A stretch of DNA of 64,000 bases from Mesobacillus sp. S13 (GTDB lineage Bacteria > Bacillota > Bacilli > Bacillales > Cytobacillaceae): positions 1,941,001 through 2,005,000 of the forward strand of contig NZ_CP084622.1 in NCBI RefSeq assembly GCF_020422885.1, in the 5' to 3' direction. Positions within the stretch are counted from its first letter, which is position 1, and each line of letters begins with the position of its first letter. Positions 36,740-45,485 of the stretch are shown piece by piece. A model generated the notes under the pieces. It was not told the DNA's origin and did no database searches. It saw only the letters and a list, made by a program, of their open reading frames with translations. Both the position numbers and the translations under genes were made by a program.

Positions 36740-36962
36740 CAGCCTTCGGATTTATTACGACATTGCCTTGGATGAGTTATATGAAGAATGGAAGTCAGGC
36801 AAATACCTAAAGTTAACTGATTGTCCATCCTTTAAAGAAGCTAATGCTTATCGTTCAGCTATGAATGTGTTGATTAAGGCCTGTTATTTACCTGAATATG
36901 TGAAAGATTACTTAGTCGCTCCATTATCAAAAGAAATGAAGTTTAAATCAGGGGAGTATTGA
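36723..36962 (+). CDS. Phage early protein, 79 aa
   Basis: Starts at GTG 36723 after AAAGGAGTGG (an ATG at 36696 is possible but its ribosome site is worse). Soluble, with DELYEEWKSGKYLKLTDCPS. No family is recognised. Confidence 0.6.
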   Translation: MDHAINSLRIYYDIALDELYEEWKSGKYLKLTDCPSFKEANAYRSAMNVLIKACYLPEYVKDYLVAPLSKEMKFKSGEY

Positions 36963-37082
36963 AAATGACACTCGCATGGATTTTCAATTTACTTTCATTG
37001 TCGGTTTGTTTGTCGGTTTGGATTCAAGTGGGGCTTTGACTGATAAAAAAATAATAATCTACATAAAAGGGAGATCGAGAAA

Positions 37083-37310
37083 ATGAGAAACTTAATGGTA
37101 AACAAAATGGGGCAAGTTGTTTTAAATGTTAGCACGAAATCTGATGCCAGCTTAGACCAGTCATTAATCATCGGTGGAAAATTAATCCTAGCACTGCCAA
37201 CAGGGGAACAAATCGAAATGTGCGTTGATGAAGTACTAGAAATGGATTTACAGGCCTACGACATCGAAACTGGATTACCTATATACAACGAAACGGATAT
37301 AAACCTTTAA
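37083..37310 (+). CDS. Phage early protein, 75 aa
   Basis: Beta-rich short protein with LIIGGKLILALPTGEQIEM. GGGAG precedes ATG 37083. No family is recognised. Confidence 0.55.
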   Translation: MRNLMVNKMGQVVLNVSTKSDASLDQSLIIGGKLILALPTGEQIEMCVDEVLEMDLQAYDIETGLPIYNETDINL

Positions 37311-37340
37311 TCACTTAATCAGACCTGGGAGGTAAATAAA

Positions 37341-37592
37341 ATGTTAGTAAAGGAAGCATCACAAGAACGCTACATCTTCAATGATCCAGCAGAGAACATG
37401 AGAAGGTTAATAGTGGTCATGGAGTATGTACTACAGGGAAACCTTGAGGATTTTATTTACTTCCTGCAAGACTTAATCGATGTGGATGAGTTTTTAGAGT
37501 TCAAGGAAACGATTTTAAAAATGATTGATGAGTTAGAGGTCAAGGAAGAAGAAATACAGAGTCTATTAGCAGTAAAATTACCAGCTTCATAA
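37341..37592 (+). CDS. Phage early protein, 83 aa
   Basis: Acidic helical protein (MRRLIVVMEYVLQGNLEDFI). GGGAGG precedes ATG 37341. Unknown function. Confidence 0.55.
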   Translation: MLVKEASQERYIFNDPAENMRRLIVVMEYVLQGNLEDFIYFLQDLIDVDEFLEFKETILKMIDELEVKEEEIQSLLAVKLPAS

Positions 37593-37608
37593 CTTGGGGG
37601 AATACAAA

Positions 37609-37902
37609 TTGAACAATGTACTTAAATTTAACCTACACAAGCCAAAACAAAGCGATATTAAGCCGATAGAAGGTTTAGTAGACTCTACCATTAAAAATAA
37701 TATCGAGCCTCTAACGGCTATTCTGAGCGTTCTAAAAGAGGATGAAAAAATTTATGCAGTCCAGAGTTTTGTATATCGTATATTGACTGCAATGATGAAT
37801 GAGAAGGATAAGGATTCAATTGGGGAATGGATCAGCAGTGGTACTATATTTTTACTCCAAGCTAAACTGGAGGAAGGATTCAAAAAATCTCTGAATATCT
37901 GA
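37609..37902 (+). CDS. Phage early protein, 97 aa
   Basis: Starts at TTG 37609 after GGGGGA. Mainly helical (IEPLTAILSVLKEDEKIYAVQ). No family is recognised. Confidence 0.5.
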   Translation: MNNVLKFNLHKPKQSDIKPIEGLVDSTIKNNIEPLTAILSVLKEDEKIYAVQSFVYRILTAMMNEKDKDSIGEWISSGTIFLLQAKLEEGFKKSLNI

Positions 37903-37921
37903 ATTTATTTTCCAGATTTTG

Positions 37922-38021
37922 TTGACCACACTTTAAAAACTTAATATAATAGATAATGTATACCTATCTAAACGACTAATAACCCTCCTTTTGCTCTTTT
38001 TTCTTGGAGCAAGAGGGTTTA
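37922..38021 (+). promoter_or_regulatory. Strong promoter followed by a leader hairpin
   Basis: TTGACC (37922-37927), 17 bp, TATAAT (37945-37950). About 30 bases after the start lies a stem pairing AACCCTC-TTGCTC with GAGCAA-GAGGGTT (about 37981-38021) with a three-base bulge. The long leader to the helicase operon may be attenuated here, or the unit may encode a short RNA. Confidence 0.6.
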
Positions 38022-38146
38022 CTTTAGTATTCAATTTCCAACGTATGTATAGACCTATCCATTATTAATCCTTGTATACATATTATCATGGCTAAAATAG
38101 TCCGTCAACACTTTTTAAGGGCATAAGAAAATTATACCCCCAATAA

Positions 38147-38261
38147 ATTTGAAAGGGGGTGATTCTGGGAAATAATACATTCTAATAAAATACTAATTTT
38201 ATCGTAAATTATCTATGCATATTCCGATAAAAACAAAATTTTATCAGGAATTGAAAGGGGG
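38147..38261. repeat. Repeats in the helicase leader
   Basis: The string TTGAAAGGGGGTGAT occurs twice, at about 38147 and 38247; only the second precedes a good frame. Between them TTTTATCG (38197-38204) and CGATAAAA (38225-38232) form an inverted repeat with 20 bases between. It could bind a regulator; nothing else is seen in 38022-38263. Confidence 0.5.
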
Positions 38262-38263
38262 TG

Positions 38264-38458
38264 ATGAAAATGAATTTAACACGTAACCATTTCTTTTACT
38301 GTTACAGCAAATTTGTCTCGGATTATCTTACTGGTCAAGGAATTTTCTATATTCATATCGGTATGGAGCCAAAGAGTGGAAAACTTTACTCACTATATTA
38401 CATAAATGATGAATTGCAAGAAGCTCTAAAACAATACAAATTATCTAAGCAAGTGTAA
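38264..38458 (+). CDS. DUF5659-like small protein
   Basis: About 62-64 residues (ATG 38264 or 38270; AAAGGGGGTG favours the latter). FFYCYSKFVSDYLTGQGIFY ... YYINDELQEALKQYK resembles the DUF5659-type phage/plasmid proteins. Function unknown. Confidence 0.55.
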   Translation: MKMNLTRNHFFYCYSKFVSDYLTGQGIFYIHIGMEPKSGKLYSLYYINDELQEALKQYKLSKQV

Positions 38459-38505
38459 ATAATTCAATATTAAAGAATCTATAGAAATAATCGGAGGAAA
38501 AATTT

Positions 38506-40125
38506 ATGGGAGCACTAAATTTACAATGGGTGTCAGACTCCATTGGTTATGATTATAAAAGATGGAAACAAGGCGATACAGTTTTAATATCAGCTCAAAC
38601 TGGAACTGGAAAGACATACTTTATAAAAGAGGTATTGCTAGATCATATGGATTCAGGCCAAAGGTTGCTATTTGTTTGTAACAGAACAAATTTAAAGAGG
38701 CAACTTAAAAAGGACTTGCTGAAAAAGTATAAGCAACCAATTCCTGAAACATTAAATGAGTTGGACGATGTAACAACAATTGCAGATAAAGTCACCATTA
38801 CATCATATCACGCAATTAGCAATGCGATTCAGCAAGAAATATATGATCCTAATGCAAGTAAGAGTGATTTTAACTTATACGATTACATAGTTTTTGATGA
38901 ATGTCATTTCATATTTTCAGATGGGAACTTTAACAATAAAACAAGGTTTGCATATAAGAAAGTAGTCCATGATTATTACCCACATATTGTGAAAATATTC
39001 ATATCTGCTACCATGCATGAGATAAAAGAACCAATAATCAGGAGTGTAGAAAAAATAAAGAATAATGGATTTGGCTTAGACGTTCCTACAGTCCACGAAT
39101 ATAGTACGGGGAATGATTATAGTTACGTTAAACCATTATACTTCAGCAATATCGATTCTATTATCAATCTTATTAAGAATGATTCTTCCAATGAAAAATG
39201 GCTAGTATTCATCAGTGATATTAATAGGGATGGAAACAAGTTGCTTGAAGAATTAGGTGAAGATAGATGCTCGCTTATTAAGTCAGGGACTAAAAGTGAT
39301 GAATTAAACTACATAATAAACAACAGCAAATTCACTAAAAAAGTATTGGTTAGCACTAAAGCGATGGATAACGGTATCAATATAAAAGACAGTAAACTAA
39401 AGAATATAGTAATCATGACTTGGGATCGAATAACTTTTATTCAAATGCTTGGACGAAAAAGAATAGATATTGATAATCCTGAAGAAGTTAACCTTTATAT
39501 CCCTACAAGATTCAAAAAGAGTTTTTTGTCTAAACTAAAAACCTACCGACAAAAGCAGGTTGAAGTTGAATTATTAGATTCAAACAAGATGGAATTCTAT
39601 AAAAAATATGATAATGATTTAAAGGATTTCAATGGAATGAATGATGTATTTTATAGAGATGTTACCACAGGGGAAATAAAACATAACTTGGTAGGATGTA
39701 AAAGGTTGTATGAGGATATAAAATTTGCAGAACACATGATCAATGCTTTCGATATAGATAAGAAGTTTGCCTATATCCATGAGCAACTTAGCTGGTTAGG
39801 TATAAGTGATGATGAACCAGAAGAAAATTTAATTGAAGATGTGGTGATTAAAGAAGAAGTGATTTCTTTGGAAATGTATCTTGATACTATAGCTGGTCAA
39901 AAACTATTTGATGAGGAGCAGCATAAACTAAGTGACCTTATAATCAAAGAATTAATAACATTATCATCACAAACGGATTATAGGACTAAGAAATTAAAAC
40001 CTTCAACACTTGAATCTATAGTCAGAAATCAACTGGAGTTACCATTTGCGGTAAGTAAACCAAAGCAAGAAACATCAGGAGTAATGAGAAAAAAGCGATA
40101 CATAATTATTACCCGAATTAAATAA
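38506..40125 (+). CDS. SF2 DEAD/DEAH-box helicase
   Basis: A 539-residue protein. Walker A SAQTGTGKT at about 27-36, DECH at about 136, SAT motif III (FISATMHE), STKAMDNGINIKD and MLGRKRID (motif VI-like). The C-terminal 150 residues match nothing known. It is the only clear replication-type enzyme in the element; no primase, polymerase or helicase loader is seen. GGAGG precedes ATG 38506. Confidence 0.82.
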   Translation: MGALNLQWVSDSIGYDYKRWKQGDTVLISAQTGTGKTYFIKEVLLDHMDSGQRLLFVCNRTNLKRQLKKDLLKKYKQPIPETLNELDDVTTIADKVTITSYHAISNAIQQEIYDPNASKSDFNLYDYIVFDECHFIFSDGNFNNKTRFAYKKVVHDYYPHIVKIFISATMHEIKEPIIRSVEKIKNNGFGLDVPTVHEYSTGNDYSYVKPLYFSNIDSIINLIKNDSSNEKWLVFISDINRDGNKLLEELGEDRCSLIKSGTKSDELNYIINNSKFTKKVLVSTKAMDNGINIKDSKLKNIVIMTWDRITFIQMLGRKRIDIDNPEEVNLYIPTRFKKSFLSKLKTYRQKQVEVELLDSNKMEFYKKYDNDLKDFNGMNDVFYRDVTTGEIKHNLVGCKRLYEDIKFAEHMINAFDIDKKFAYIHEQLSWLGISDDEPEENLIEDVVIKEEVISLEMYLDTIAGQKLFDEEQHKLSDLIIKELITLSSQTDYRTKKLKPSTLESIVRNQLELPFAVSKPKQETSGVMRKKRYIIITRIK

Positions 40126-40128
40126 AAT

Positions 40129-40577
40129 GCCCCACTTTTACTAAATATCTATATATATAAATAAAAAGTAAAACTGGGACAAATACATAATATTTAAGTA
40201 GTCTATTCCATAAAAATTAGTATCAAGTGGATAAATGTAGTGACCGTTAGGGAACGAAATTTATACGCTTGGCGGGTGAACTTTCAAAGCGTAGCGAAGA
40301 AAGTGAGGGCGAGCTAGCCCTGATTCTTTAAAAACATCGCCCCTAGGAAAATACATTGTTCGCAAAGAGAGCTCACAAAGTATTTCCTTTCCCCCCGGGG
40401 AATTAAAAAATTTTTGAATTTGAAAGGAGTGATTAAATTGTAGTAATCAATCAGCAGTTAAATGTAAATATCCCAATATCACATCATAGATTTTGCCATG
40501 TATCCAACAGGAGTAGGGATCAAGTGCAATATACATCGAGTAGACGACTAAAACGGAATTAAAAGGAGAGTTCTAAA
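40129..40577 (+). other. GC-rich structured non-coding segment: candidate origin or RNA
   Basis: No frame fits here. A long hairpin CCCACTTTTACT/AGTAAAACTGGG (one mismatch) opens it, followed by ATAAAT/ATTTAT, AGGGC/GCCCT, GGGCGA/TCGCCC and GGAAA-ATAC/GTATTTCC pairs and CCCCCGGGG. It is markedly more GC-rich than the surrounding element. Placed between the helicase and the unknown 555-residue protein, it could be the replication origin or a structured RNA. Confidence 0.45.
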
Positions 40578-40679
40578 ATGAATTACTCAATCAATCTATT
40601 AAAAAATAATTATATTAATATTAATTGGAGGATTAATAATGACATATTTAAAGGGAAGAGATATTGCAAAATGGAATAA
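40578..40679 (+). CDS. Possible leader peptide, 33 aa
   Basis: ATG 40578 has AAAAGGAGAG just upstream. The frame ends at 40679, inside the next gene in another frame, whose GGAGG lies within it. Translational coupling is likely; the Asn/Ile-rich peptide itself has no recognisable function. Confidence 0.4.
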   Translation: MNYSINLLKNNYININWRINNDIFKGKRYCKME

Positions 40680-42306
40680 TGATCAGTTGGAAATGAGAAA
40701 GGATTTACCTAACTTATACATTTCAATGAAACAGGCCGCAAATGGCAATCCATATAATTTGGAATTGCAATTCATGATGAAACGGAAGCTTGAAGTATGG
40801 AAGATTGATGGAAGGCCACAGAATGCTGTCCATGAGTATATTGTGTTTATGGATAAAAAGTTAAATCACTTACTGATCACACTTAAACAAAAGTATTGTG
40901 AATCAAAAGGTAATACAATGAGTGCTCATTATAATGGATCAAAGCTAGGAGTTAAAGCATCGATGAAAATTTTTGATGCCTGGGAGATTGAAAGCTGGTT
41001 AACCAATTACATAATGTCATTTCCAAATGGATTTGTTGATGTAAATGAAAGTATCTCTGTTAGTCTCCCCACCCTTGAAAAGTTTGTTGGTGAAACAGAG
41101 TCACATACATATAATAAATTAATTAATTACATAAATTCATCTTTTGAAAAGCAAATCATCATTCCTAAGTTGAATCAGGATAAGCATGTAAAGAGATTGG
41201 TTAAGGATGGTAGGGTTCATAATATAAAAAATGACATAGAGTTGGTATCTTTTGAGGATATTATTACACCTCAGAAGAATGATTCATCTGGTGAGGACAC
41301 TGAAATTTCCTTTTATGAGTTGATGAGAAATGAACCAAGTAAGCATACATATGGCAGACAAGAAACCAGTAACTTTGTGTTCGAGAACTACAAAGATATT
41401 ATGACTCAGGATCAATTGGATAAGTTTAATACCATTCTCAAAGCAGTGGAGATGGGTGAAGTTAATATTAATGAATTATTCCATTCGGTAATTGAAAATA
41501 AGCTTAAATTAGAGGCAATAGGCGAAATATTATTTCCTGGGAAGAGTAATAACTACTGGCAACCAGCAGTCCGTAATATGCTTAAATCAATGAGAAGTAG
41601 GATGGATAAAGAGTTGGGCAGAAGAGGACTTACTAAGGTTGAGTTGAGAAGTGATTATGCTCCATTTCCTAACCTACCTGCCAGCGAGAATAGGAAGTAT
41701 AGAGAGTATCAGATTGATAAAAAGTATCTCATTAAGGATTTCGATTTTGAGTTGAATGAGTTGTATGCAGATGTGCCTACATATAAGAATGAGCAGGTAA
41801 TAAACATTGAGAATATTGAGAAAGTACATAATGGTGAATTAACGGTTAGTGATTTGATTAAAAAGTATGAAATACATAAGCTAGTTGCAGTATCAAAGAA
41901 TGGAGCATTATCCTTTTATAAACCTTCTGCAGATGGCAATGTGATTATTGATCCAGATGAAAAGGTTAAGTTGTTTGATTGTCACTGCAAGGGATTATTG
42001 GAACGAGTCTTTAATGGTTACATAAAGTTTAATGAAGTTGATGGGTGGATGATTCCGGTCAATACAGATAAGTTAAATCCATTAACTGTTAAAGAATACA
42101 ACATACTTAAACATGGTTCATTGATGTTTCTTTATCAGGATAATCAAAAGGTTGTAATGGATATTATTAAGAAGAGAATTAACTTAATAAAATTCAACAT
42201 CGGCAGCCATCATGAATTATTGGATCATACATATTTAGTATCAAATGATAGGGAATATAAATACATAAACCAAACAAATGTAAAATCTATACTTAATATT
42301 AAGTGA
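40639..42306 (+). CDS. Unrecognised 555-residue protein
   Basis: GGAGG precedes ATG 40639. A soluble protein with N-terminal AKWNNDQLEMRKDLPNLYIS and no clear nucleotide-binding, zinc or nuclease motif. By size and place beside the helicase and the structured segment it is the best candidate for a replication initiator, but that is inference from context only. Confidence 0.7.
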   Translation: MTYLKGRDIAKWNNDQLEMRKDLPNLYISMKQAANGNPYNLELQFMMKRKLEVWKIDGRPQNAVHEYIVFMDKKLNHLLITLKQKYCESKGNTMSAHYNGSKLGVKASMKIFDAWEIESWLTNYIMSFPNGFVDVNESISVSLPTLEKFVGETESHTYNKLINYINSSFEKQIIIPKLNQDKHVKRLVKDGRVHNIKNDIELVSFEDIITPQKNDSSGEDTEISFYELMRNEPSKHTYGRQETSNFVFENYKDIMTQDQLDKFNTILKAVEMGEVNINELFHSVIENKLKLEAIGEILFPGKSNNYWQPAVRNMLKSMRSRMDKELGRRGLTKVELRSDYAPFPNLPASENRKYREYQIDKKYLIKDFDFELNELYADVPTYKNEQVINIENIEKVHNGELTVSDLIKKYEIHKLVAVSKNGALSFYKPSADGNVIIDPDEKVKLFDCHCKGLLERVFNGYIKFNEVDGWMIPVNTDKLNPLTVKEYNILKHGSLMFLYQDNQKVVMDIIKKRINLIKFNIGSHHELLDHTYLVSNDREYKYINQTNVKSILNIK

Positions 42307-42336
42307 AAATTATTATTAAATAGTTATATATATTAA

Positions 42337-42446
42337 GGGAAGGGGTAATCCTCTTCCCACTTCCATTTTGTTGTTGTGTACACGAGCACAACTTCAATAC
42401 TGACTATGTAACTAGTTGAGGCAGTCCTTTGTGGCTGTCTCTTATT
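42337..42446 (+). terminator. Hairpin cluster after the 555-residue protein
   Basis: GGGAAG/CTTCCC (42337-42358), GTTGT/ACAAC (about 42370-42392) and GAGGCAG/CTGTCTC before a T-rich run (about 42418-42446). The last one looks like a terminator. Confidence 0.5.
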
Positions 42447-42513
42447 TTTGTCTAATTCTAAATTTATTTAATAAACATTTTTACTGAATTAATTTATAGA
42501 AAGTGAGGGAGTG

Positions 42514-42729
42514 ATGATGACTCGAAACGAACGATTAGAACTGATACTTGAAATTAAAAAGAAGGAATTGCGAGTTAAGGATATTGCACAGCAAATGGGA
42601 GTATCTCCAAGTTTGCTAAGTCAGTTCCTAAATTCACGATGCAATATGTCTCATGATAAGGAGATAAAGTTAAAACAAATTGTAAATCAGGCCAAGGAAT
42701 TTGAATGGCAGAAGGTTTATATAGAATAA
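42514..42729 (+). CDS. XRE-family regulator
   Basis: About 71 residues: LRVKDIAQQMGVSPSLLSQFLNSR is a helix-turn-helix. Starts at ATG 42514 or 42517 (GAGGGAGTG upstream). It probably regulates the following run of small genes. Confidence 0.75.
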   Translation: MMTRNERLELILEIKKKELRVKDIAQQMGVSPSLLSQFLNSRCNMSHDKEIKLKQIVNQAKEFEWQKVYIE

Positions 42730-42986
42730 AATCACGTCCGTATCGCTCACCATGTGATGAGTGCCAATGCGTTATCTCGGACTTTAAAAATAAGGTAATG
42801 CGGTTAATATCAAGTTGTTCAGACTTAATATTGATCCTCCTTTTGAATATGTATGATTATAACCTTCATGAGGGGCTGGATGATTTACTCGAACGGAACG
42901 AGTTCCAGCCTTTGATCGTGAGGGAAATTAGAATAGGGTGTGTTGTATGTGCAAAAAGAGAATCAAATGGTAGTACAAATGACTGA
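42705..42986 (+). CDS. Cys-rich small protein, 93 aa
   Basis: Overlaps the XRE gene by 25 bases. Two Cys pairs, CDEC near residue 17 and CVVC near residue 79, could bind zinc. Middle part hydrophobic (LISSCSDLILILLLNMY). No family is recognised; a weak ribosome site lowers confidence. Confidence 0.45.
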   Translation: MAEGLYRIKSRPYRSPCDECQCVISDFKNKVMRLISSCSDLILILLLNMYDYNLHEGLDDLLERNEFQPLIVREIRIGCVVCAKRESNGSTND

Positions 42987-43182
42987 GAGCGATTTAGATG
43001 ATTTAATTTACTATACATCGTTAAGGGCAACAAAACGTGCATTAGACAGGCACTTTAATGGCTTACTTCCTTTCCTTACAAAAATGAATGACGACTTAGA
43101 ATTAATTATTAAAGAGCAGGAATACATAAAGACTTTCTTAAAGATGCAGCTTGAGCAAAAGAAAGATGGAACCCATGATTAA
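42940..43182 (+). CDS. Small helical protein, 80 aa
   Basis: Overlaps both neighbours. TTG 42940, GTG 42946 and ATG 42967 are possible starts, none with a strong ribosome site. Contains a long helix (LELIIKEQEYIKTFLKMQLEQKK). Unknown function. Confidence 0.45.
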   Translation: MLYVQKENQMVVQMTESDLDDLIYYTSLRATKRALDRHFNGLLPFLTKMNDDLELIIKEQEYIKTFLKMQLEQKKDGTHD

Positions 43183-43972
43183 AAAGTATTGTCCAAGATG
43201 CTTGGTTATACATAAACAAATTGATATTTGTCCGAGTTGTTTGGTTGACCTAAAAGAGATCCAAATAAATAATCAAAAAGGGGTAAAGTGTTTGAGGTTA
43301 TTCAAATGTTATGACAAGTATGCTATTGATTGTCCTGATCAAGTGATTGTTGTATTTGCAGAAAATGAAAAAAAGGCACTGAGGAAAGTTGCTGACATAC
43401 ATAAAAAACTAGATGTATATGAAACACCAGTAAAGACGGTTTTAAATAATTTTAAAGTTGAAGAGATATTTGCACCAAAGGAATGTAATGCTTATGTTGC
43501 TTATTCTAGAGACATGTCTAGCGTTGATGATGTTCAGATTGTATTTGTTCCATTTGAAGTGCAGGATATTGAGTCTTATATAATGGATCAGTTGATTGAA
43601 GCAGAAAGCCAGGAAGAGTTATTTAGGGAGTTTGTTATTGATAAGGGAATCAATATGAGTTTTAATGAGATGTTTTATTGTGATGATAAAGGCTGGATAT
43701 TCAGTTATGAGCCTCCATTACGGTTAAGAGAAGACATTGAAGCTAAGTTAATGTTTGAGGACATAAGTGAAGGTGAATTTATAGATGAATTTTGGCTTAC
43801 AAGTGTTAGTAAATTCTTTGAGGATAAATATTATTTTAAACAATTCTTCGAATACATAACTACAAATTCTGAAGCTGACTTTGATGAAGGCTTCTTTTTT
43901 TACGTCTGTAAAAAGTTAATGAAGCAAGGTGACTGGACTGTATATGAGGATTTAAGAGAGGTGGAATATTAA
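43166..43972 (+). CDS. Zinc-ribbon protein, 268 aa
   Basis: The N-terminus has a zinc ribbon of the type CPRC-x12-CPSC, followed by an acidic, helical protein without other motifs. ATG 43175 is an alternative start. Overlaps the previous gene. No family is recognised. Confidence 0.6.
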   Translation: MEPMIKKYCPRCLVIHKQIDICPSCLVDLKEIQINNQKGVKCLRLFKCYDKYAIDCPDQVIVVFAENEKKALRKVADIHKKLDVYETPVKTVLNNFKVEEIFAPKECNAYVAYSRDMSSVDDVQIVFVPFEVQDIESYIMDQLIEAESQEELFREFVIDKGINMSFNEMFYCDDKGWIFSYEPPLRLREDIEAKLMFEDISEGEFIDEFWLTSVSKFFEDKYYFKQFFEYITTNSEADFDEGFFFYVCKKLMKQGDWTVYEDLREVEY

Positions 43973-43974
43973 AA

Positions 43975-44202
43975 ATGATTAATGACAAAGTTTTTGATTG
44001 TTGCAAAGAGATTTATCTAAGAATGGCAAATGGTGACTCAATGGATGAAGCTAAGATGAATACAATTTATCTTGAAGACTTAACTAAAGATGAAAAGAAG
44101 AATATCGAAGATACAGTGTTCATGTTGAGGAAAACGTTTGGTTTAAGTGATATCCAAGCTTATAGATTAATTTTTATTGGTTACGGTAAGGGGTTGAATT
44201 GA
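43975..44202 (+). CDS. Small protein, 75 aa
   Basis: GAGGTGG precedes ATG 43975. Helical, soluble (EDLTKDEKKNIEDTVFMLRK). Its stop TGA shares bases with the next ATG (ATGA). Confidence 0.55.
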   Translation: MINDKVFDCCKEIYLRMANGDSMDEAKMNTIYLEDLTKDEKKNIEDTVFMLRKTFGLSDIQAYRLIFIGYGKGLN

Positions 44203-44345
44203 TGGAGAAGGTGCTTGATACAGGGATTTATTGTTCAAGATGTAAATTATATTTGAATGAAGAAAAGTTAATTGATTGGGAATGCTGGTGTGCTGCTGAA
44301 GAATGGAAACAAGCGAAGGTTAAAATAGAAATTGATGAAGAATGA
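44202..44345 (+). CDS. Cys-rich zinc-ribbon-like protein, 47 aa
   Basis: Starts at ATG 44202 overlapping the previous stop. Two Cys pairs (CSRC and CWC) and a charged C-terminus (KVKIEIDEE) suggest a metal-binding micro-protein of the early phage region. Confidence 0.5.
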   Translation: MEKVLDTGIYCSRCKLYLNEEKLIDWECWCAAEEWKQAKVKIEIDEE

Positions 44346-44359
44346 GGAAGTGAATAGGG

Positions 44360-44518
44360 ATGTATGAGATATCGATAGATAGAATGATAGAGTTTAAACA
44401 ATGTGAAAGAGATATTGTTAAACTGGAACATTACATCAATGCAAAGTTTGCAAATCAAATTAACGGAGAAAGTGCTGTTGATACTGCGATAAGATTGTTA
44501 AATTCATTAAGTGACTAA
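44360..44518 (+). CDS. Small protein, 52 aa
   Basis: ATG 44360 lies within TAGGGATG. Helical (IEFKQCERDIVKLEHYINAK). Last gene before the tRNA-like element. Unknown function. Confidence 0.45.
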   Translation: MYEISIDRMIEFKQCERDIVKLEHYINAKFANQINGESAVDTAIRLLNSLSD

Positions 44519-44539
44519 CTAAGTGCCTATTTTAATTTT

Positions 44540-44616
44540 CAGGCTGTAGCTCAATAGTAGAGCAACCTATTATCCCATGATAGTGTTTGTTACTGGTGCA
44601 AATCCAGTCAGCCTGA
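44540..44616 (+). tRNA. Degenerate tRNA, Gly-like (anticodon CCC)
   Basis: A cloverleaf can be drawn over 77 bases: acceptor CAGGCTG/CAGCCTG (7 bp, perfect), D stem GCTC/GAGC with a 7-base loop AATAGTA, anticodon stem CTATT/GATAG with loop ATCCCAT (T33, CCC, A37), T stem ACTGG/CCAGT (perfect) with loop TGCAAAT. Deviations: no GG in the D loop, G instead of T at the second T-loop position, three bases between D and anticodon stems, an eight-base variable region, and no encoded CCA. The D-arm resembles Gly tRNAs. It may be a decayed phage tRNA or a tRNA-like structure. Confidence 0.55.
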
Positions 44617-44699
44617 CTAAAATGTTACAAATTTCTTAATACTTTCCTCCTGCAAATCTCACAATATGGTATAATATGGTGAAGATTGGAGATGGGAAA

Positions 44700-45482
44700 A
44701 TGAAAAATAGAGCTGGGGTTTTTATTGATCATGAGAATATAAGGATTCGCTTAGAGAAATTGTCACCAAAAAAAGACATATATGATAATGATTTTATAGA
44801 CAAATTACGAGAAAATCTAAAATCAAAGGGGTATATAAATCAATCCATATATGCATATGACGATTATTTGAATTCTTATTTTAATAAAAAACAGGTTCTT
44901 CACCATTATAAGGTTATTGGAATTAATCCAGTACATACTCTAAATATTAAAGATTCTGCAGATTTGGAGTTATCTCTGGATGCCCTTGAGAAATGTATAA
45001 ATGATGAGTTTGATATCTTTTTCATAGTTTCTTGTGACAAAGATATGTTGCCATTAATTAAAAAACTAAAGGAAAAATCTAAAAAGGTCATACTGGTGGG
45101 ACTTACATTTAATTCATCTAATCATGTAATAAATCTTGTGGATGAATTCATACCTATTGAAGAAATAATGGGCTTACCTTTTGACGAACATCACCTTATT
45201 AAGAATGATATAATTCGTGGATTAAGAAGATGTAAGGATTTGTTTGACTGGAGTACGAATAAGGGTAAAGATTTAGGGAAGGAATTCCTTATTCAGAAAA
45301 TTAAAGAGACACTTTATTGCTCAAATGAACATTCTTTAGTTATAATAGAAAAATTAATAACAAATGGAATACTCACCGAATATCAATATACTTATAGTGG
45401 TAAGACCGTAGACGGAATAAAATATGTTGAAAATGCTACTTCTACTGCAATTATCAACGGAGGAATTCCTAATTTCAATTAG
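44700..45482 (+). CDS. NYN-domain (PIN-like) protein
   Basis: A 260-residue protein. AGVFIDHENIRIRLEKL, SADLELSLDALEKC, FFIVSCDKDMLPLIKKLKEK and VILVGL match the NYN/LabA nuclease-like fold with its acidic residues (D, D, D). The C-terminal 100 residues are helical and may form a winged helix (LIKNDIIRGLRRCKDLFDW). Probably an RNA-cleaving or RNA-binding protein. ATG 44700 follows GGAG. Confidence 0.78.
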   Translation: MKNRAGVFIDHENIRIRLEKLSPKKDIYDNDFIDKLRENLKSKGYINQSIYAYDDYLNSYFNKKQVLHHYKVIGINPVHTLNIKDSADLELSLDALEKCINDEFDIFFIVSCDKDMLPLIKKLKEKSKKVILVGLTFNSSNHVINLVDEFIPIEEIMGLPFDEHHLIKNDIIRGLRRCKDLFDWSTNKGKDLGKEFLIQKIKETLYCSNEHSLVIIEKLITNGILTEYQYTYSGKTVDGIKYVENATSTAIINGGIPNFN

Positions 45483-45485
45483 GTT

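Noticed and set aside
36965..37039. 24-residue hydrophobic peptide after the 36723 gene
   Set aside because: Two overlapping frames are equally possible and neither has further support.
44780..45482. Toxin-antitoxin pair of the NYN gene with a neighbour
   Set aside because: No short adjacent gene with antitoxin features overlaps or is coupled to it.
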